The notes beneath the pieces are model-generated. The model was not told where the DNA came from, made no database searches, and saw only the letters and a list, made by a program, of their open reading frames with translations. Below, one piece after another: positions 11,587 to 22,600 of a stretch of 64,000 bases of DNA. Position 1 is the stretch's first letter. Each line of letters starts with the position of its first letter. A program made the position numbers and the translations under genes. This stretch comes from Arcuatula senhousia (Eukaryota > Mollusca > Bivalvia > Mytilida > Mytilidae): assembly GCA_963971305.1 (NCBI GenBank), contig OZ020313.1, positions 22,827,260 through 22,891,259 on the forward strand, read 5' to 3'.

Positions 11587-12310
11587 AAAATCAAATCAAA
11601 TATTGTTTATTCCCAAATTAAAAGGGCCCCAGTGGGGCATATCAATCAACTAACAATCAAGTACATTCATACATCCAGCATTTGTACAAAAAAAAAGCAT
11701 AAAAACACTGTAAAATAAAACAAAACCATGCATACATGATTACAAAGTGATTAGTATATGATTTAACGATTAAAATGAAAATATTTGTCCGTTGACAAGG
11801 GGGGGGGGTCAGTGCACAGCATACAGTAACACATATGAAAAGTTGTACTTTTTTAAAATAAATATCACAGTTATTTGATTTGTAATTTTTTACTGGCTTT
11901 CCTAATATTGTAGTTTGATTCTATATATTCAATAAGTTGGTTTAAGAATTCAATATCATCGTTAACCATCATTTAGCTGATTCAGGTTGATAGTTCTAGG
12001 CTGAGAAAATCATATCGAATATGTAATTATTGTCTCAGCTCTAGGGTATTTCAAACAGATTTTCACTCAAAAATGATAGCCTTGAATTATTATATAAAGG
12101 ACATTGAAGCATGAAATGTTTTTCATCTTCAATGTCTTTATTTGTACAATATTGACAGAGTCTCTCACACCGGCCTGGGCAGGGTTACTAATTTACCATT
12201 TTCGTTCTTCTTTCTTTCGTGTCTTCCAGTTTCTACTCTTAAAATGTGGTTATACTAGTTCTAAATTTTGTTTAAATTTTACGTTTTTCAAAGCTTTTTA
12301 TGGTAGACAG
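11587..12310 (-). pseudogene. Decayed LINE 3' end (jockey/CR1-type C-terminus)
   Basis: On the minus strand at about 12050-12165 the frame reads RLCQYC...DEKHFMLQCPLY, the terminal CCHC-like block of jockey/CR1/L2-type LINE proteins. Before it, near 12200-12290, the LRTS...E.GR-type block is broken by stops and frame changes. The 3' UTR runs down to GGGAATAAACAATATTTGAT followed by short TTTGATT repeats at 11587-11605, typical of LINE tails. There is no intact frame, so this is a relic. Confidence 0.6.
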
Positions 12311-13055
12311 GTGGCTTTCTATTTCAAAAGAATTTTTGAATTTGAAATATGTATCCAATTTGCCGCTGTCAGAGTTAACTCGAATGATCCGAGCCCTATC
12401 CGTCTTCGAATACTTCGGCGGGATGTTAATGTAGCGACTACAAGGACTGTATTATCCGGGGTTACTGTCAGAGTTAGAGTAAATATTTTTGAGATTTTTC
12501 CATTTTTGAAGGAAATCATTTTGCAGACATTTTTTAGCTGTACTTTGAATTTGCTTGGACTGAGACTTTTACATTTGTTTAGATGTAGTATATAGGAATC
12601 CCTTCAGGAACATTAGATCAAATTCCTTGCATGGGAATTCTAACTCGGAAAGAATAGCCGTGGAAATTAATCCTCAGATTTGAAATGTTTTATGAAACCA
12701 TGCACTAAGTATTTTGCACCACCCCTCTCTATTTTCAACTTCACCACATACCCGTAGCCAGAATTTTTCAACAGGGGGTTCGAAAATGTGAAAAAAATTT
12801 TGTAATTGTCTCGCTTTGTAAACACAAAGCGGAACACAGCGGAACACAGCTCAACGCCTCAAATTTCAGCTCTCAAAATTTTTTATATTATATACAGATT
12901 AGAACATCTTCAGTACCATACCATACACTAAAAGTCGTCACATGTTCTCAAGATCATGGAACAACATTGATTTTACAACCATCTATTTCATGAAACTAGG
13001 ACATATCATTTTTGACAGAAATCGAGCAACTTCCGGTTGTCAAAAAGTGTAAACA

Positions 13056-16000
13056 ATGGTTTCCAACAAACTGATATTTACTTATCTAGTAGTATTAACA
13101 GCAGTAGCAAACAGAAAGGTGTCAAATTATAATGATAACAACCTAACATTATCGTCCATCACAATAAAATGCCACCCATTGACACTAATTCCTCCGTCGT
13201 CCCATCAATCAACAGTATGTATCTACCACTGGATAACACATGTACGGGTCAGAAAACTGTCATCCAACATGAAGTTCCACCCACTTCTATGTAGTTTACT
13301 CATAATTGCAGGCATAGAGACAAACCCCGGGCCAATTAAATATCCTTGTGGCACATGTGGAAAGCCTGTTAAGACAAATCAAAAGGGCTTAGTCTGTGAT
13401 AGCTGCGATACATGGTATCACTCCAAATGCATGGGAATATCAAACACATCATATGAACGTCTTGGAAATTCATCTATATCATGGTTTTGCACAGAATGTA
13501 ACAGTCATAATGCTTCAACAATCCTTTACGATGTTCCTCTGAGTGACAACTCCTTCTCAATATTATCAGATAGCAATAGATCACTAGACACAACAACATC
13601 ATCCCTTGGTAGTCCAACTCACAAGTCATCGCCAAAGAAAGGGTTGCCTAATAAAAACATTTCGCAACGCAAAGGTCTACGTACATTAATTGTCAATTTC
13701 CAATCTATTCGTAATAAAACAGCAGAACTGGAGGTGTTAATCAACTCTGCGGCACCTGATATTATTATCGGTACTGAAACCTGGACCAATAAGGATATCT
13801 TGTCATCAGAACTATTTCCAGATACATACTCAGTATACCGCAGAGACCGAGGCACTGACAATCATGGAGGTGTACTCATCGCAGTTGAATCATCACTCAC
13901 CTCAACTGAAATATTCTCAAGTAAGACCGTAGAACTAATATCAGTTAAAGTAGACTTACCTAACAACAAGACAATTATCATCTCATCATTTTATCGTCCG
14001 CCAAGATCAGACGAAGCTTACCTTGATAACTTCTTCAACGATATTACATCATTAAAGGAAAAATATGATAAATCGATTTTTCACGTAGGAGGAGACTTTA
14101 ATAATCCTGATTATGATTGGCAAACAAACACCACCAAAAGCAACATCTACCCAAAATATGTCAGCGAAAAATTAGTCAACTTCAGCGAAGACCTAGGACT
14201 AGAGCAGGTTATAGACTGCAAGACAAGGGGCAATAACACCTTAGATTTGTTGTTTTCATCAAATCCATCACTGATTGAGAAAGTGAAGAGCTTACCACCT
14301 ATTGGAAAAGCTGATCATGATGTAATCTTATGTGATGCAGCAATAAATCCTGTTAGATCTAAACAGCCACGGCGAGTTATACATCTGTGGAAAAGGGCAG
14401 ATGCAGAATCCATCAGAAAAGAAATTACAAACAGTTACCCAAATTTTTGCGAAGGGAACAAGCCTATAAATGAAATCTGGAACAGATTTAAGACCATGGT
14501 TAGCACTTTGATGAAACTACACGTACCAACTAAGCTAACAAGTTCCAAGAATACTCATCCATGGATAAACACCGAATTAAAAAGACTCACACGACGTAAA
14601 AACAGAGCACATAAGAAAGCCAAGAAAACCAACAATGTAAAGGACTGGTCCCGTTACCAAAAACTCAAGGCATCCAGTCAGAAACAATTAAGAGCAGCAA
14701 AAGACAACTACCTACAAGACGTCATATGTGAGGACTCAAAGAGATTTTGGGCATATATAAAACACCAGAAACAGGACTCAAATGGAATATCACCACTCAA
14801 AGGATCTGATGGACTGCTACATAGCGATGGACCAACAAAAGCCGAAATCTTAAACAGACAATTCCATTCTGTCTATACTCAAGAAGATACCACTAGTATG
14901 CCATCAAAAGGTACCAGTCCACACTCGGCCATGAACACCATCCAGGTCGGAGTAAATGGAGTAGAAAAATTACTGAAAGGACTAAATGTACATAAAGCAG
15001 CAGGGCCAGATGCTGTACCAACTAGGTTCCTGCATGATTTTGCCACCGAAATTGCACCTATAATGACCAAGATCTTTCAGACATCATTAGATAGCGGAAA
15101 GATACCAGACGACTGGAGAGAAGCAGCAATAGTACCCATCTTTAAGAAAGGGGAACGACAACTTGCATCAAACTATCGTCCGGTATCACTTACATCAGTG
15201 TCATGTAAGATATTAGAGCACATAGTACATAGCCAGATCATGAAGCACTATGATAACAACAGCATCCTTACAGACACTCAACATGGTTTCCGACGACGAA
15301 GGTCATGTGAATCCCAATTGCTTATCACAGTAGACAGCATAGCCAAGACTCTAGATAAAGGAGAGCAGGTTGACATTATACTGCTAGATTTTTCTAAAGC
15401 CTTCGATAAGGTGCCCCACCAACGGCTATTACAGAAACTAGAGTATTATGGGGTGAGAGGAACAACATGGCTCTGGATTAAGGATTTCCTATCAAAGAGG
15501 ACACAGCTAGTCACACTAGAAGGCCATTCTTCAACCAAAGCTGACGTCATATCCGGAGTCCCCCAGGGAACTGTTATGGGACCACTGCTCTTTCTCACCT
15601 TCATAAATGACCTTCCAGAATACACCAAATCAGATGTTAGATTATTTGCGGATGACGCCTTATTATATAGAAGAATAAAGAACATCAGAGATTCGGAACA
15701 ACTACAACAAGATCTCACTTCACTAGGACATTGGGAACAACAATGGCAAATGGAATTCCATCCGCAAAAGTGCACAGTCATCCGTGTCACTAAGAAACAA
15801 CGACCAATCCAACATCAATACAGACTACATGGACACATTCTAGAGACCGTACCTAGTGGTAAATACCTAGGAGTGACATTAAACCACCAACTGAACTGGA
15901 CAGAGCACATTAGTAACATCAGATCAAAAGCCTCCAAAACAATAGGGTTCCTACGCCGCAATATCCGTGGATGTAAACCAGACATCAAAGCTTCTGCCTA

Positions 16001-16466
16001 CAGAACCATGGTTAGACCCACGTTAGAATATGCAGCCACAGTTTGGGATCCCTATCAGCGGTCCAACATACAACACTTGGAGAATGTGCAACGAAACGCA
16101 GCCAGATTCGTCAAAGGAAACTACTACGACAGAACTCCTGGCTGTGTAACCTCAATGCTAGAAGAGTTAAAGTGGGAACCCCTAGAAGAACGCCGACTAA
16201 GATCAAGGCTAGTCATGATGTATAAGATCAACCATGACCTTATCGACATTCCAGCTGCATCCTACTTAACATCAGGTGATGCCAGAACCAGGGGAACCAC
16301 CAACTATAGACAACCACACACCAACACCAACATTTACAAGTTCTCGTTCTTTCCCAGAACCATCAGGGATTGGAACAGCCTTCCAGACAGTGCCAAGAAT
16401 GCCAGTAACATCGAGGCATTCAAGGGGCAGCTAACCAACATCATAGCTGCCTCTTACCAGCCATAG
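13056..16466 (+). CDS. LINE polyprotein: 2A-like motif, PHD finger, endonuclease, reverse transcriptase
   Basis: A 1136-aa intact frame. Residues 72-93 are a hydrophobic stretch ending GIETNPGP (86-93), resembling 2A ribosome-skipping peptides found in some animal LINEs. In the 2A consensus an Asp stands where this copy has Gly86. Residues ~97-150 form a PHD-type zinc finger (CGTCG, CDSCDTWYH, CTECN). Residues ~209-425 are an APE-type endonuclease (GTETW near 239, GGDFN near 345, ADHD near 420). Residues ~640-940 are the reverse transcriptase (NYRPVSLTS, GVPQGTVMGP, FADD at 864-867). The C-terminus has a YRTMVRPTLEYAATVWDP block typical of CR1/L2/jockey-like elements. The product copies the element by target-primed reverse transcription. 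An in-frame ATG at residue 72 directly before the 2A-like segment is an alternative start. Confidence 0.92.
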   Translation: MVSNKLIFTYLVVLTAVANRKVSNYNDNNLTLSSITIKCHPLTLIPPSSHQSTVCIYHWITHVRVRKLSSNMKFHPLLCSLLIIAGIETNPGPIKYPCGTCGKPVKTNQKGLVCDSCDTWYHSKCMGISNTSYERLGNSSISWFCTECNSHNASTILYDVPLSDNSFSILSDSNRSLDTTTSSLGSPTHKSSPKKGLPNKNISQRKGLRTLIVNFQSIRNKTAELEVLINSAAPDIIIGTETWTNKDILSSELFPDTYSVYRRDRGTDNHGGVLIAVESSLTSTEIFSSKTVELISVKVDLPNNKTIIISSFYRPPRSDEAYLDNFFNDITSLKEKYDKSIFHVGGDFNNPDYDWQTNTTKSNIYPKYVSEKLVNFSEDLGLEQVIDCKTRGNNTLDLLFSSNPSLIEKVKSLPPIGKADHDVILCDAAINPVRSKQPRRVIHLWKRADAESIRKEITNSYPNFCEGNKPINEIWNRFKTMVSTLMKLHVPTKLTSSKNTHPWINTELKRLTRRKNRAHKKAKKTNNVKDWSRYQKLKASSQKQLRAAKDNYLQDVICEDSKRFWAYIKHQKQDSNGISPLKGSDGLLHSDGPTKAEILNRQFHSVYTQEDTTSMPSKGTSPHSAMNTIQVGVNGVEKLLKGLNVHKAAGPDAVPTRFLHDFATEIAPIMTKIFQTSLDSGKIPDDWREAAIVPIFKKGERQLASNYRPVSLTSVSCKILEHIVHSQIMKHYDNNSILTDTQHGFRRRRSCESQLLITVDSIAKTLDKGEQVDIILLDFSKAFDKVPHQRLLQKLEYYGVRGTTWLWIKDFLSKRTQLVTLEGHSSTKADVISGVPQGTVMGPLLFLTFINDLPEYTKSDVRLFADDALLYRRIKNIRDSEQLQQDLTSLGHWEQQWQMEFHPQKCTVIRVTKKQRPIQHQYRLHGHILETVPSGKYLGVTLNHQLNWTEHISNIRSKASKTIGFLRRNIRGCKPDIKASAYRTMVRPTLEYAATVWDPYQRSNIQHLENVQRNAARFVKGNYYDRTPGCVTSMLEELKWEPLEERRLRSRLVMMYKINHDLIDIPAASYLTSGDARTRGTTNYRQPHTNTNIYKFSFFPRTIRDWNSLPDSAKNASNIEAFKGQLTNIIAASYQP
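13269..13334 (+). other. 2A-like ribosome-skipping / signal-like segment
   Basis: An internal Met opens a hydrophobic run (FHPLLCSLLIIAG) that ends in IETNPGP. Related LINEs are reported to use such segments either to release the N-terminal part during translation or as a secretion-type signal. The non-consensus Gly before IE makes activity uncertain. Confidence 0.5.
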
Positions 16467-16749
16467 ACAGCTAGAGGCCATGTTTTTAACTGTATATACT
16501 TTGGATTGATTTTAGTTGTAAATACGAGGCTTTTAGCTGTGTTCCGGGTGCTATTTACACTCAGTATGAGGCCGGCACGTATCTGGAAGAAGAAGAAGAA
16601 GAAGAAGGGGGGTTCGATTTAACTTTTCTGACTTTAATAGTGCTTAACCGATTTTTCACCTGATTTTTCCCTATTTTGATCAAATTTTTTGTCCAAGGGG
16701 GGGTTCGTCCGAACCCCTCGAAACCCCCCCCCCCCCTGGCTACGGGTAT

Positions 16750-17084
16750 GCACCATAGCCCCCTCTTCCAAACTGACAAAAGAGATCAGCAATCCAACAT
16801 TGCGCGGGAAAATCAGGGGCGGTAATGAAAGTTGATCAAAGAGGGCGCTAAATTGTAAACTTCCGCTACACCCAAACAGGTTCGTTGAGATTATTTTGGA
16901 TGAGGTAAACTTCTGCATTTTTCCCTTTAAATTGCATATGAACCAACAAGAAATGCAAATTATAACCCAAAGTATCTCAGAAATTTACCACTTCACCAGA
17001 ACAACAAAGTATACATGAATCTTTCAGCTAGAAAATGTCAAAAATGCAGGTTCAAGAATATTCACAAAAATTATGTATCTGTTT
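16750..17084. other. Short intergenic stretch
   Basis: No coding or structural feature that I can support, apart from simple A/T-rich sequence between two inserted elements. Confidence 0.4.
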
Positions 17085-17553
17085 GGAGGGTGGTAAAGGG
17101 TTATTTTCGTGCACCGTGTTCGACATTTTTTACAATTTTCTGTTCATCAATTTCTGAATTTTTTATTTCTAGTTCAGCCGTGCAAAAGGGGTTCATCGTT
17201 CATCGTGTTCACCTTAATTTATTTTTCGTTTTTCATGATTTGCATGGATTTTTTTCGTTCATGGTATTTTAGACAAAAAATGCTATACAAAATATTGTTC
17301 ACCAAGAAATCATAAATTTGAGGACTTCTCAATTTTCGCCTACTCCTTGCAGTGTTGTACTGTTTCAAGAATACACAACTGTCAAAAACTGAGCGAATTT
17401 TCAGGGATTTTCCTACATTAACAAATAATATTTTGTTTCTTTATTTACATGTATAATTTGTGCATAGAGATCAGCAAGAATTATTTTCAGTTCATGGTGA
17501 AAGCCACTTTTTATTTGCCATTCAGCCGTGCACAGTACCCCCCTTTACCACCC
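17085..17553. mobile_element. 469-bp MITE with TIRs and 7-bp target duplication
   Basis: The ends are GGAGGGTGGTAAAGGG on the left and CCCTTTACCACCC on the right. TCTGTTT immediately flanks both sides (17078-17084 and 17554-17560). Subterminal CAGCCGTGCA/CGTGCACCGTG motifs occur inside both ends. There is no protein-coding capacity. The 7-bp duplication does not assign it to a superfamily with certainty. Confidence 0.65.
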
Positions 17554-17560
17554 TCTGTTT

Positions 17561-19338
17561 AAAATGCAGAGCAACACAGAGTCAATGTAAAAAAAAAATG
17601 TAAGCTGTTGTTTTCGCAATTATGATGACAGCCAGTCATTGGTGTGAAAATCTACGCGAACTAACTAAAATAAATAAGAAAGAAGATTTTGTTCTTAATC
17701 TTAGTAAATCTTAGTTTCAAACATTTGACTTTTTTAAGGTAAAATAATGAGTACATTTTGTACATGTGCATGACAGGGTTGCTACAAAGATAAAACATCA
17801 ACCAAACATAACTTCATACATGTGACGGATCCATCATGACAAAGCTGGAGATTTTGATTTTTTTTTAGCTGGAGATCATGGAGATTGGACTAAAAAGCAG
17901 GAAATTTTCGAGGTTCTTTAAAATTGCATTTGAATGTTAATTGGGGCACAAGCGTGTGCCAAAAACATGTGGCTTCGCTGATTTAACTCTTACTGTTTAT
18001 TCAATCATCAGGTCAATTATGACAATAAACCTTCAATTAACACCTTTACCTGTGAAATTAACGTTCGACTAATTTACAATCCCTAAATCACCGGAAATGT
18101 TTTATGACTGAACAATTGAAATGTCTATAAAATATAAATTTTGTCAAGTCTTGAAAAAGCGGGAGATTCCATAAAAAGTCGGGAGAACGGGAGATGGGTA
18201 AAAAAATCACATGTTTGTAACTTTTGTTGGTCATGATGTTGTCTATCAGGCCTAATTTCAAGAACTAGCTGTTTTTACACAATCTAGGAGTTCCATACAT
18301 TCTTTGAAATAAGGGCCAGTAAAAATCTTTTCGGGCAAGTAAAATTTTGTGAGAAAATTTATGATGAATATAAACATGATAAATATAAAGGTGAAAATCC
18401 AAAAGTTTTAATTTTTATTTTTCATTGTTAAACTTTATTCGGTTTCTCTCTTTTGGTTTTGACTAAAATATCATGACTTTACTTGCTATTTTGTAAGAGC
18501 CAGTTAATTTTACTTTATTTATTAACCAAAAACATTGACAAATTGATGAACTGTCAATAAAATTTGTTGCACATATAAACATGTTTGTGCAAATTATCAG
18601 AAATAGTGAAATTATGAATGTGTTGAAATCTGGAAAAAACATGAAAGATTTCTGAAAGAAAAATTTGAGGATAACTTCAAAGTTCAATTAAATTTTGGTC
18701 GGATGGTGTTTTGTTTGGACTAAAGTAGTAAGATTATGTAATTGGACCAAAGCCCGGCTTTTCCAAAACAATTTGGCCAAGTCTGTTATTAACAAAACTA
18801 CTGAGCTGGTATGATCAATCTCATACATGTATATCCAAAAAGAAAAGACAAAACAAGGCAAGCTGCAAAGACAAACATTTACTTGCCCATGTACATGATG
18901 TACATTTGTACAATAGAAATCAAACATGTTGAAGATCACGATGATCCTGACTTGGTACAGGGATATGGAAAATCAGGGCTACACTATGTTTGGTTTATTG
19001 CTACTCTCATTTAAACATAAATAAATTATAAGATGTTAAAAAAAATATTTTACTATTAAATCGATGACACTGCGCATGCCTTTTTCTTGTTTTCAATTTT
19101 CAACATGTTCAACCTCCCACATAATTAAATAAACATGTTAAATTCAACTTAAAGGAATCAAGGGTTCCACTTTGCACTGGTCCAAGATCAGGACCTTCAA
19201 CTTTTTTCCTGGAAGTGCATGTATTCAGAGTAACTCTAATTGAGGACTTTCAGAAATTACCATCTAGAACTTCAAAAAGTCCTGGACCCTATTCTCTCAG
19301 ATGATGATTAAAATCTGTCAATCTAAACCCCTGATGAA
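17561..19338. other. AT-rich intergenic sequence
   Basis: No supported gene. Segments near 17845-17890 and 18165-18200 repeat GGAGAT/GGGAGA phrases (CTGGAGATTTTGATT, CGGGAGATTCC), suggesting an old unrecognised repeat. The short open frames here lack any domain. Confidence 0.4.
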
Positions 19339-19500
19339 TGTATGACCAGTGCACAAGGCATTGTGCACTGGAAAATTAAATAATTTCAGTATTAAATCTC
19401 TCCCTTTTATTTTATTAGTTTCAATATATATTTTTGAATGTTTTTACATTAATTTCATTAAAATTAATTATTTCACTTTTAAATATTTTTAATTTAGCCA
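19339..19500 (+). repeat. 5' LTR (162 bp)
   Basis: Short LTR, TG...CA, AT-rich except for a perfect 9-bp hairpin at its left end: CCAGTGCAC (19346-19354), 8-nt loop, GTGCACTGG (19363-19371). No TATA box or polyadenylation signal stands out. Confidence 0.85.
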
Positions 19501-19623
19501 ACAATTTTTTTTAATACCTCTCGCATATCTTTCTTTACTTAAATTGTCAAAATACATTTTACTAGTCACGTACTTTGTTATTAGAAAAACTTTTTCTTTG
19601 AATCTTAAATATTAAGCATAAGA

Positions 19624-22600
19624 ATGGCTACTAGCAAAGGTACAGCTTTCATTGCTTCAATTAAAGCAGCATTAGAAAATGGAAACAAGGTTAATATTAA
19701 GTTAGGCAAAATGCACACAAATGCTTTAGTTGATACTGGAGCAAATATTTCTGTAGTAAATAGAAGTATGCTTAGGAAAGCATTCAACAGATATGACTTT
19801 CCTAGTATTTATGAGTCAGATATTCTCAATGTGACTGGTGTTTGCAACACAGTCCATACCATCGCAGGCAAAGTTGACCTGTCAATTGATGTAAATGGCT
19901 TACAGATGGCACATTCATTTTATGTATTAGATAATGTCTCATTTTTAGTCATATTAGGAAAAGATTTTCTTAAAGCTCATAATGCTTTTATAGATTATAG
20001 AGATGAAACAGTCAGTTTCCAAAACAGCTTAACAATGGCACCACTTTTATCAAAATCAAAGGCTCAAAAACATACAACTTTTGGGAAAACACTAAATGCT
20101 GTAACAATATTAGCGAAAACAACATGTGTGCTTCCTTTATCAGTTTCAAAGCTAAAGAACAATTCCACAGTTTTAGTTGAACCAGTACAAACACTGCACA
20201 ACAAAAACATAATAGGAAGTAGAAGTTTAAGCTGTGTTCAAGACAACAAAGTAAATTATAACCTAATCAATCCAACAAACCAAGATATCACATTTAATTC
20301 TAATACAGTTATTGCAAAAATATTTTCCCATAATAGCCAACCTATTTTTAGCTTTAATGAAAATGAAAAATTTACAAAAGGCAAAACTCCTTTAGAAAAA
20401 GCAGAGGAGTTGAACATAAATATTGACAAAAAGAATTTATCGCAAGACCAGTTCATACAGTTAAAAACACTAATAGGAGAAAACAGAGATGTTTTTGCAA
20501 AAGATGCATCTGAAATTGGAAAAACTGATATGCACTATCATACAATTGTTACAACAACAGACAAACCAGTTCGAACACAAAGATATTCTCAGACACCCAA
20601 AATGCGAGCTGAAACAGAGAAACTTATAAAAGAAATGCTTAGTAATGACATTATTGAAGAATCAATGTCACCATATCAAAGCTCCGTGGTGCTTGTAAAG
20701 AAACCAAATGGTCAATACAGGTTCGCTGTGGATTACAGAAAGCTTAATGCCATTTCAGAGGTTATTTCATGGCCAATTCCAAAACTGGATGAAGTAGTCG
20801 ATACAATAGCAGCTGCTGAATCAAAGATTTATAGTGTTCTAGATTTGGCTTCCGGCTTTCACCAAGTACCACTAGATGAGCAAACAAAACACAAGACAGC
20901 ATTTATAACACACCAAGGGTCTTACCAATTTAAAAGATTATGTTTTGGATTGCAAAATGCACCAAGTACATTTCAGATGCTTATGACCAAAGTTTTGAAA
21001 GAACTTAACTACAAAATTGCACTAATATACATTGATGACATTTTAATCTTTTCTAAGAACTTTGAAGAACATTTATACCATTTAAAATTAGTTTTTCAAA
21101 AGCTCAGACAAGCAAAACTAACACTACAACCAGCAAAATGCCACTTCGCAGCTAAAGAGGTCAAATATTTAGGGCATGTTATCAATGAAAAAGGCATTCA
21201 AGTGGATAAAACCAAAACCTCTGCAGTTTCAGAATACCCAGTGCCAAAAACAGTTAAGCAACTCAGGTCATTCTTAGGAATGTGTGCTTATTACAAGAAG
21301 TTTATTAAAGATTACAGTAAAATCTGCACACCGCTACACAATCTGTTAGGCAAAAATGTACATTTTAGTTGGACAAATGAACAGCAACAGGCTTTTGACA
21401 AACTGAAAGAAAAGCTAACATCAGCACCAATTCTTGCATTTCCAAATTTTGAAAAACCATTTACCCTTGCTGTGGATGCTAGTGACTCGAGTATTGGATA
21501 TGTCTTAGGTCAAATCAACAGCAATGGTCTGGAACACGTAATCGCCTATGGTGGAAGAGCATTGAACAAGCGTGAAAAAGCATGGCACATTAACCACAAA
21601 GAAGGCTTAGCACTTGTTGAAGCTATCAAAACCTACAAGGCCTACCTTTCCAATGCAGAGTTTACAGTTTACACTGACAACATCACTATACGCTGGTTGG
21701 ACACTAACAGAGATGCACAGGGAAGATTAGGACGATGGGCTTTATTTCTTCAGCAGTTTAAGTTCAAAATCATGCACAGACCAGGTACACAAAACCAAAA
21801 CGCGGATGGACTTTCACGAAGAATTTATCCCGAAGAAGACGAGCAAACAGAGGAGGATGACTTTCCAGCCATTGGCTCAATTCAAGCTACTCAGAAAAGA
21901 TTGACATCGGTCACATTTGAATATGCTTGGGAAAACAAACCAACAGTTCCAGAAATTTTAGTCATGGATACTCCAGCGGATAACAAAGATGAAGAGATTA
22001 TGCCAAATCACCAGACTTTAAGACAGTTACAACAAAACTGTGAAGATTTTGCAGCAATCATCAACTTTAAGAAAAACAGACTGGTTCCTGAAACATTTAA
22101 TCAAAGACAAGCCAACTCCTTAGTTGCTCAGGCAAATTTTTATGAGATAGGCAAGAATGGCATCCTGTTTCATATTTATAGAGAAAGGGCTAAAGGTTTA
22201 ACACCAGAACAAAGCATTGTCAGACAATTGTGCATACCGAAAACACTACGACATGACGTCATGTTGTCATACCATGACTGTATTGCTGGAGGAGCACATC
22301 AGGGATTCGAAAGGAATTATGCAGCGCTTAGAGCTAAGTACTATTGGCCCAACATGTATTCTGATGTTGAGTCCTATATAAAGACATGTGAAATCTGCCA
22401 ACAGTCCAAAAATTCAAAGCATCAGAAGCCTGTACCACTTAGACCTTTGCCGATAGAAGATGTCTTCTCCAGGTGGCACATGGACTTTTTGGAGCTTCCA
22501 GCTACCCCAGAAAAGCACAGATACCTACTGCTACTGGTGGACAGCTATTCAAAGTGGTGTGAAGCCTTCCCTCTAAAAACAATGGAAGCAAAAGAAGTAG

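Larger units (their letters stand above)
12784..16607 (+). mobile_element. Full-length non-LTR retrotransposon (LINE)
   Basis: The LINE is bounded by a 10-bp direct repeat GGGGGTTCGA (12774-12783 and 16608-16617), interpreted as the target-site duplication. It has a 272-bp 5' region, one long open frame, a ~120-bp 3' UTR and a (GAA)n tail (about 16585-16607). The intact frame and clear duplication suggest a recent insertion. Confidence 0.75.
12749..16749. mobile_element. TIR element split by a LINE insertion
   Basis: The inverted ends TACCCGTAGCCAG (12749-12761) and CTGGCTACGGGTA (16736-16748) flank the LINE. Without the LINE only about 170 bp remain (12749-12783 and 16618-16748), so this is a small MITE-like element. 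TA at both ends could be the target duplication of a Tc1/mariner-type element. The G- and C-rich runs (GGGGGTTCG, poly-C at 16724) belong to this element. Confidence 0.55.

Noticed and set aside
12104..12595. 163-codon + strand open frame
   Set aside because: It runs antisense to a decayed LINE C-terminus (minus strand), which explains its 5' part. No domain is visible in the rest.
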